Assembly (NCBI GenBank): GCA_003456125.1
Contig: DMPD01000288.1
Coordinates: 1 to 10,297, forward strand
Source of the DNA: Cyanobacteria bacterium UBA8156
GTDB taxonomy: Bacteria > Cyanobacteriota > Cyanobacteriia > Pseudanabaenales > Pseudanabaenaceae
DNA: 10,297 bases
Reading direction: 5' to 3'
This document shows, one piece after another, positions 7,430-10,297 of the stretch. Both the position numbers and the translations under genes were made by a program. Positions within the stretch are counted from its first letter, which is position 1. Each line of letters opens with the position of its first letter. Under the pieces are notes generated by a model, which made no database searches, was not told where the DNA came from, and worked only from the letters and a program-made list of their open reading frames with translations.

Positions 7430-7435
7430 ATTATG
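7430..7435 (-). promoter_or_regulatory. Candidate extended -10 for the response regulator
   Basis: On the minus strand TGGCATAAT gives an extended -10 (TGn plus CATAAT). Transcription would begin near 7423, leaving about 40 nt before the ATG at 7382 but only some 8 nt before the alternative GTG at 7415, which argues for the ATG. No -35 match was found. It lies 35 nt beyond the ycf54 stop, so co-transcription with ycf54 is also possible. Confidence 0.35.
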
Positions 7436-7469
7436 CCAGTACCCGACCCACCGGGATGCTCCTGGAGTC

Positions 7470-7778
7470 CTAGCCTTGGGGTTGATGGGCTTGAAATTCT
7501 CCAGTCACCACAAACGCCAAGCGGAGCTTCAGCCAGCGGATCACATCGGGATCGGTGGAGACCACCGCCGCCGCCGGCCGGGGAATGGGTTGGGCCAGGG
7601 GGGCCAATTCCGGGCGCTCCAGAAAAGCAGGAGATTCCACCAACCAAAAATCCCGTTCCTTGCCGCGGGCTTGGTAATTGCGCTCCCGTTCCACCAGGGA
7701 TTCCGCCAGTGGTTCTTCCTCGCAAAGAAAGCGCCGGCTGCCAGCCACAAAATAATAGGTTTGCAAAGTATCGGCCAT
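7470..7778 (-). CDS. ycf54: Ycf54, accessory factor of Mg-protoporphyrin IX monomethyl ester cyclase
   Basis: 102 residues, close to the usual ~105 of cyanobacterial Ycf54 (slr1780 in Synechocystis). Recognisable family blocks are TYYFVAGSRRFLCEEEP (7-23), GKERDFWLV (39-47), SPAFLERPELA (49-59), PRPAAAVVSTDP (66-77) and WLKLRLAFVVTGEF (82-95). The protein binds and stabilises the aerobic AcsF/CycI cyclase that forms the fifth ring of chlorophyll; loss lowers protochlorophyllide. Residues A12, D43, F44 and R86 appear to match positions reported as important in Synechocystis Ycf54 (A9, D39, F40, R82; from memory). The ATG at 7778 is chosen because family proteins begin just before the TYYF block; a TTG at 7817 would add 13 residues unlike the family and would span the -10 candidate. 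It is divergent from dnaK, and the response regulator follows on the same strand. Confidence 0.95.
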   Translation of the reverse strand: MADTLQTYYFVAGSRRFLCEEEPLAESLVERERNYQARGKERDFWLVESPAFLERPELAPLAQPIPRPAAAVVSTDPDVIRWLKLRLAFVVTGEFQAHQPQG

Positions 7779-7802
7779 AACCAAAGCCCAAGACTGGAAT
7801 TT

Positions 7803-7808
7803 ATTGTA
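7803..7808 (-). promoter_or_regulatory. Candidate -10 of the ycf54 promoter
   Basis: TACAAT on the minus strand, one base from TATAAT, would start a transcript near 7796 and leave an 18-nt leader before the ATG at 7778. CCCTTG stands 17 nt upstream but is a poor -35. The hexamer and its position support the ATG over the in-frame TTG at 7817. Confidence 0.4.
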
Positions 7809-7817
7809 GAGGGCCAA

Positions 7818-7937
7818 GGGGCAGCCAAGGGGGCGGGAGTTCGGGAAACCCTACCGCTGGTGGCGAAAAACCCTGCTGTGCGATCGCCGCAAAATCGCTA
7901 CCCTGAGAGGCATTGATAAGCACAAGCGAGAAGCCCT
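7818..7937 (+). promoter_or_regulatory. dnaK upstream region
   Basis: These 120 nt separate ycf54 and dnaK and should contain the dnaK promoter. TACCCT (7899-7904) is a possible -10, with no recognisable -35. I looked for the CIRCE inverted repeat (TTAGCACTC-N9-GAGTGCTAA) bound by HrcA and found none, so heat control here would have to come from another sigma factor or element. One HIP1 octamer lies near 7880. The ribosome site before ATG 7938 is weak (AGAAG at about 7929-7933). Confidence 0.25.
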
Positions 7938-9836
7938 ATGGCGAAAGTAGTGGGAATCGATTTGGGAACGACCAACTCGGTCGTGGCGGTGATGGAGGGG
8001 GGCAAGCCGACGGTGATTGCCAACGCCGAGGGCTTCCGCACGACCCCTTCGGTGGTGGCCTTTGCCAAAAACAGCGATCGCCTCGTGGGGCAAATTGCCA
8101 AACGGCAAGCCGTGATGAACACCGACAACACGTTTTACTCGGTCAAGCGGTTTATCGGTCGGCGTTTTGGCGAAGTCAGCAGCGAAATGCAGCAGGTGCC
8201 CTACAAAGTGTTGGATATGGGGGGCAACGTGCGAATCGATGCCCCGGCGGTCGGCAAGCAGTTTGCCCCCGAAGAAATTTCGTCTCAAGTCTTGCGGAAG
8301 TTGGCCGACGATGCCAGCAAATACCTAGGGGAAACCGTTACCCAAGCCGTGATCACGGTGCCCGCCTATTTTAATGACTCCCAGCGGCAAGCCACCAAAG
8401 ACGCGGGCAAAATTGCCGGGTTGGAAGTGTTGCGGATCATCAACGAGCCTACCGCCGCCGCCCTGGCCTACGGTCTGGACAACAAAAAGAACGAGACCAT
8501 TTTGGTCTTTGACTTGGGAGGCGGAACCTTCGACGTATCCATCTTGGAAGTGGGGGACGGTGTCTTTGAAGTGCTGGCCACCAGCGGTGACACCCACCTT
8601 GGCGGCGATGACTTCGACAAAAAAATTGTGGATTGGTTGGCCACCCAATTTCAAGGCACCGAAGGCATTGACCTGCGCAAAGACAAGCAGGCGTTGCAAC
8701 GGTTGACGGAAGCAGCGGAAAAAGCCAAGATCGAGCTTTCCAGTGTCACCCAAACCGAAATCAACCTGCCCTTCATCACGGCGGATGCCAACGGCCCCAA
8801 ACACTTGGACATGACCTTGACCCGGGCCAAATTTGAAGAGCTGTGCTCGGATTTGATCGAGCGGTGCCGCGGCCCCGTCGAGCAGGCGTTGCGGGATGCC
8901 AAGCTGGACAAAGCCAAAATCAGCGAAGTGGTGTTGGTGGGCGGTTCCACCCGCATTCCGGCGGTGCAAGACATCGTGCGGCGCACCCTGGGCAAAGAGC
9001 CCAACCAAAGCGTGAACCCGGATGAAGTGGTGGCGATCGGGGCCGCCATTCAAGCGGGGGTGTTGGCGGGCGAAGTCAAAGACATTTTGTTGTTGGATGT
9101 CACGCCGTTGTCCTTGGGGGTCGAAACCCTGGGGGGCGTGGCCACGAAAATCATCCCCCGCAACACCACGGTGCCGACCAAAAAATCGGAAGTGTTTTCG
9201 ACGGCCGTAGACGGTCAGACCAACGTGGAAATCGTGGTGATTCAAGGGGAGCGGGAGATGGCCGCCGACAACAAAAAGCTGGGCACCTTCCGGCTGGATG
9301 GCATTCCCCCGGCGCCCCGGGGCATTCCCCAAATTGAAGTCACCTTTGACATCGATGCCAACGGCATTTTGACAGTGACGGCCAAAGACAAGGGTACAGG
9401 CAAAGCCCAAACCATTTCAATCACCGATGCTTCGACCTTGGACGATCGCGAAGTGGAGCGGATGGTCAAGGATGCCGAGAAGTTCGCCACCGAAGACCGC
9501 CAAAAACGGGAGCGGATCGAGGTCAAAAACCAAGCCGATGCCCTGGTCTACCAGTCCGAGAAGCAAATCAAGGACTTTGGCGATAAGCTGGCGGCCGCCG
9601 ACAAGTCCAAAATGGAGGAGTTGATCGCGTCGTTGAAGGAAGCGATTCAGAAGGAAGATCACGATCGCATGAAGACCCTGAGCGAAGACCTGAAGCAGGC
9701 GTTGTATGCGGCCAGTGCGGCCATTTACCAAAACGCGCCGGCGGATGGGGGCAGCGGCGACGGCGGGGAACAAACCCGCGATGCCGCCAGCGGCGACAAC
9801 GACGTGATCGACGCCGACTTCACCGAATCGAAATAG
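7938..9836 (+). CDS. dnaK: Hsp70 chaperone DnaK (DnaK2 type)
   Basis: 632 residues, full length. The ATPase domain shows phosphate-1 GIDLGTTNS (6-14), connect-1 [12 protein letters not shown] (168-179), phosphate-2 [13 protein letters not shown] (191-203), HLGGDDFD (220-227) and the adenosine motif [14 protein letters not shown] (331-344). The interdomain linker is [13 protein letters not shown] (382-394). The beta-sandwich substrate domain (about 395-505) and helical lid (about 506-600) follow, then a Gly/Asp-rich tail ending [12 protein letters not shown]. That tail ending is typical of cyanobacterial DnaK2, the essential general paralogue. With DnaJ and GrpE it binds unfolded segments in an ATP-driven cycle in the cytosol. 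Neither dnaJ nor grpE is adjacent, as is usual for cyanobacterial paralogues. The ATG at 7938 gives the standard [10 protein letters not shown] start. The coding sequence has only one HIP1 octamer, fewer than its neighbours. Confidence 0.98.
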   Translation: MAKVVGIDLGTTNSVVAVMEGGKPTVIANAEGFRTTPSVVAFAKNSDRLVGQIAKRQAVMNTDNTFYSVKRFIGRRFGEVSSEMQQVPYKVLDMGGNVRIDAPAVGKQFAPEEISSQVLRKLADDASKYLGETVTQAVITVPAYFNDSQRQATKDAGKIAGLEVLRIINEPTAAALAYGLDNKKNETILVFDLGGGTFDVSILEVGDGVFEVLATSGDTHLGGDDFDKKIVDWLATQFQGTEGIDLRKDKQALQRLTEAAEKAKIELSSVTQTEINLPFITADANGPKHLDMTLTRAKFEELCSDLIERCRGPVEQALRDAKLDKAKISEVVLVGGSTRIPAVQDIVRRTLGKEPNQSVNPDEVVAIGAAIQAGVLAGEVKDILLLDVTPLSLGVETLGGVATKIIPRNTTVPTKKSEVFSTAVDGQTNVEIVVIQGEREMAADNKKLGTFRLDGIPPAPRGIPQIEVTFDIDANGILTVTAKDKGTGKAQTISITDASTLDDREVERMVKDAEKFATEDRQKRERIEVKNQADALVYQSEKQIKDFGDKLAAADKSKMEELIASLKEAIQKEDHDRMKTLSEDLKQALYAASAAIYQNAPADGGSGDGGEQTRDAASGDNDVIDADFTESK

Positions 9837-9867
9837 GGACGGTTTGGGGAGCACCTACCTGAGGACA

Positions 9868-9950
9868 TCCCTCTCCCAAAGCGGGGGAGGGGAGCTAAAA
9901 GCCATCTTCCAAGTCTCTCTCCCCTGGTGGGAGAGGGATTTAGGGTGAGG
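9868..9950. repeat. REP-like intergenic palindromic element with two hairpins
   Basis: The 126-nt gap after dnaK contains two near-identical hairpins. Hairpin 1 pairs CCCTCTCCC (9869-9877) with GGGGGAGGG (9883-9891) around a 5-nt loop; hairpin 2 pairs CTCTCTCCC (9915-9923) with GGGAGAGGG (9929-9937), also with a 5-nt loop. Each stem is 9 bp with one G-U pair as RNA. The outer arms (9869-9877 and 9929-9937) are perfectly complementary, so a single large stem is possible too. The flank GATTTAGGGTGAGG (9937-9950) belongs to a familiar dispersed repeat type found between genes in many bacteria. No T-run follows either stem, so it is not a canonical intrinsic terminator, but it may protect or end the dnaK and opposite-strand transcripts. 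Confidence 0.75.
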
Positions 9951-9962
9951 TGCGGCAGCCAT

Positions 9963-10297
9963 TTAGCCCAAATGGGGCAGGGTGTGGGCATAGACCACCC
10001 GTTTGGTGCCCTGGAGGGCGGCTCGCTTGGGTTCGGCAAACACCAATTCCCGGATTTGGTAGGGGGGATACACCGCGGCGATCGCCGCTTTTTCGTCCCA
10101 CACCACAAAACACACCCAGGCTGCGGGTTCCTGCAGAATGGGGTCAAACCGTTGGGGGCTGGCCTGAAACGTCCAAGAGCGTTCGTATTGCTGGGCAGCT
10201 GCCTGGGTTTGGGTTTTGACGGCGAGGGGCACCCCCGCCACGGTCAAATCCGCATCCCAAGATTTCTGATTACCGGCATATAGTCGTTTCGGATAGA
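9963..10297 (-). CDS. Unrecognised protein, C-terminal part (5' end beyond the window)
   Basis: The minus-strand frame ends with TAA at 9965-9963 and stays open to the right edge, giving 110 visible residues. A TTG at 10247 could act as a start, but the frame upstream of it still reads like protein (YPKRLYAGNQKSWDAD), so the gene most likely begins outside. I do not recognise the family. Visible are the block SWDADLTVAGVPLAVKTQTQ (12-31 of the visible part), the aromatic segment YERSWTFQ, a hydrophobic strand AWVCFVVWDE and the ending VVYAHTLPHLG. The arrangement Asp, then strand, then VK is faintly like a PD-(D/E)XK nuclease core (as in DLVVNGIPLAVIECK-type segments of type I restriction subunits), but the acidic residue before the lysine is absent (A-V-K). 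No function is assigned. It converges on dnaK across the repeat element. Confidence 0.6.
   Translation of the reverse strand, partial: YPKRLYAGNQKSWDADLTVAGVPLAVKTQTQAAAQQYERSWTFQASPQRFDPILQEPAAWVCFVVWDEKAAIAAVYPPYQIRELVFAEPKRAALQGTKRVVYAHTLPHLG

Noticed and set aside
6777..7916. 379-codon plus-strand frame opposite the response regulator and ycf54
   Set aside because: It spans two genes of known family plus their intergenic regions and has no domain features.
7818..7937. CIRCE/HrcA operator before dnaK
   Set aside because: No TTAGCACTC or GAGTGCTAA arm is present in the region on either strand.
8325..9410. 361-codon minus-strand frame inside dnaK
   Set aside because: It is the complement of highly conserved DnaK codons, with repetitive Gly/His/Phe composition.
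9868..9940. Intrinsic terminator of dnaK
   Set aside because: The stems are good but no T-run follows; the sequence fits a dispersed palindromic repeat better.
1..10297. CRISPR arrays, tRNA or rRNA genes, and insertion sequences
   Set aside because: No regularly spaced repeats, cloverleaf sequence, rRNA segments or transposase-like proteins were seen on either strand.

Overview
The window looks like ordinary chromosome from a GC-rich cyanobacterium. Three signs agree. The octamer GCGATCGC (HIP1, the highly iterated palindrome of many cyanobacteria) occurs about two dozen times. The window encodes Ycf54, a chlorophyll-biosynthesis factor confined to oxygenic phototrophs. It also encodes a DnaK with the C-terminal tail typical of cyanobacterial DnaK2 and a PatA-type response regulator. 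I cannot name the species.

Layout, left to right. The minus strand carries the first 31 codons of purK (cut by the left edge), preceded on the same strand by a 603-residue CGTase-like GH13 alpha-amylase with a C-terminal CBM20 starch-binding domain; only 3 nt separate the two. A short divergent region (about 1909-1986) leads to a plus-strand 783-residue UvrD/PcrA-type helicase that carries a complete DEDDh (DnaQ-like) exonuclease domain inside its 2B region. Next on the plus strand, 45 nt on, is a membrane-anchored fusion of a polysaccharide deacetylase-like (NodB/CE4) domain with a NAGPA/DUF2233-type phosphodiester glycosidase-like domain. It converges on a minus-strand response regulator, and the two stop codons share one CTAG. 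Upstream of the regulator on the same strand is ycf54. Divergent from ycf54 is plus-strand dnaK. A 126-nt gap after dnaK holds a two-hairpin REP-like repeat, followed by the 3' part of an unrecognised minus-strand gene that runs off the right edge.

The genes do not form one pathway: glycogen/starch breakdown, purine synthesis, DNA processing, envelope glycan modification, signalling, chlorophyll synthesis and protein folding sit side by side, as is common in cyanobacterial genomes. I saw no mobile element, CRISPR array, tRNA or rRNA, and no defence-island context. The most unusual item is the helicase with an embedded proofreading-type exonuclease; second is the deacetylase/phosphodiester-glycosidase fusion. 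No stretch longer than 300 nt lacks a gene.
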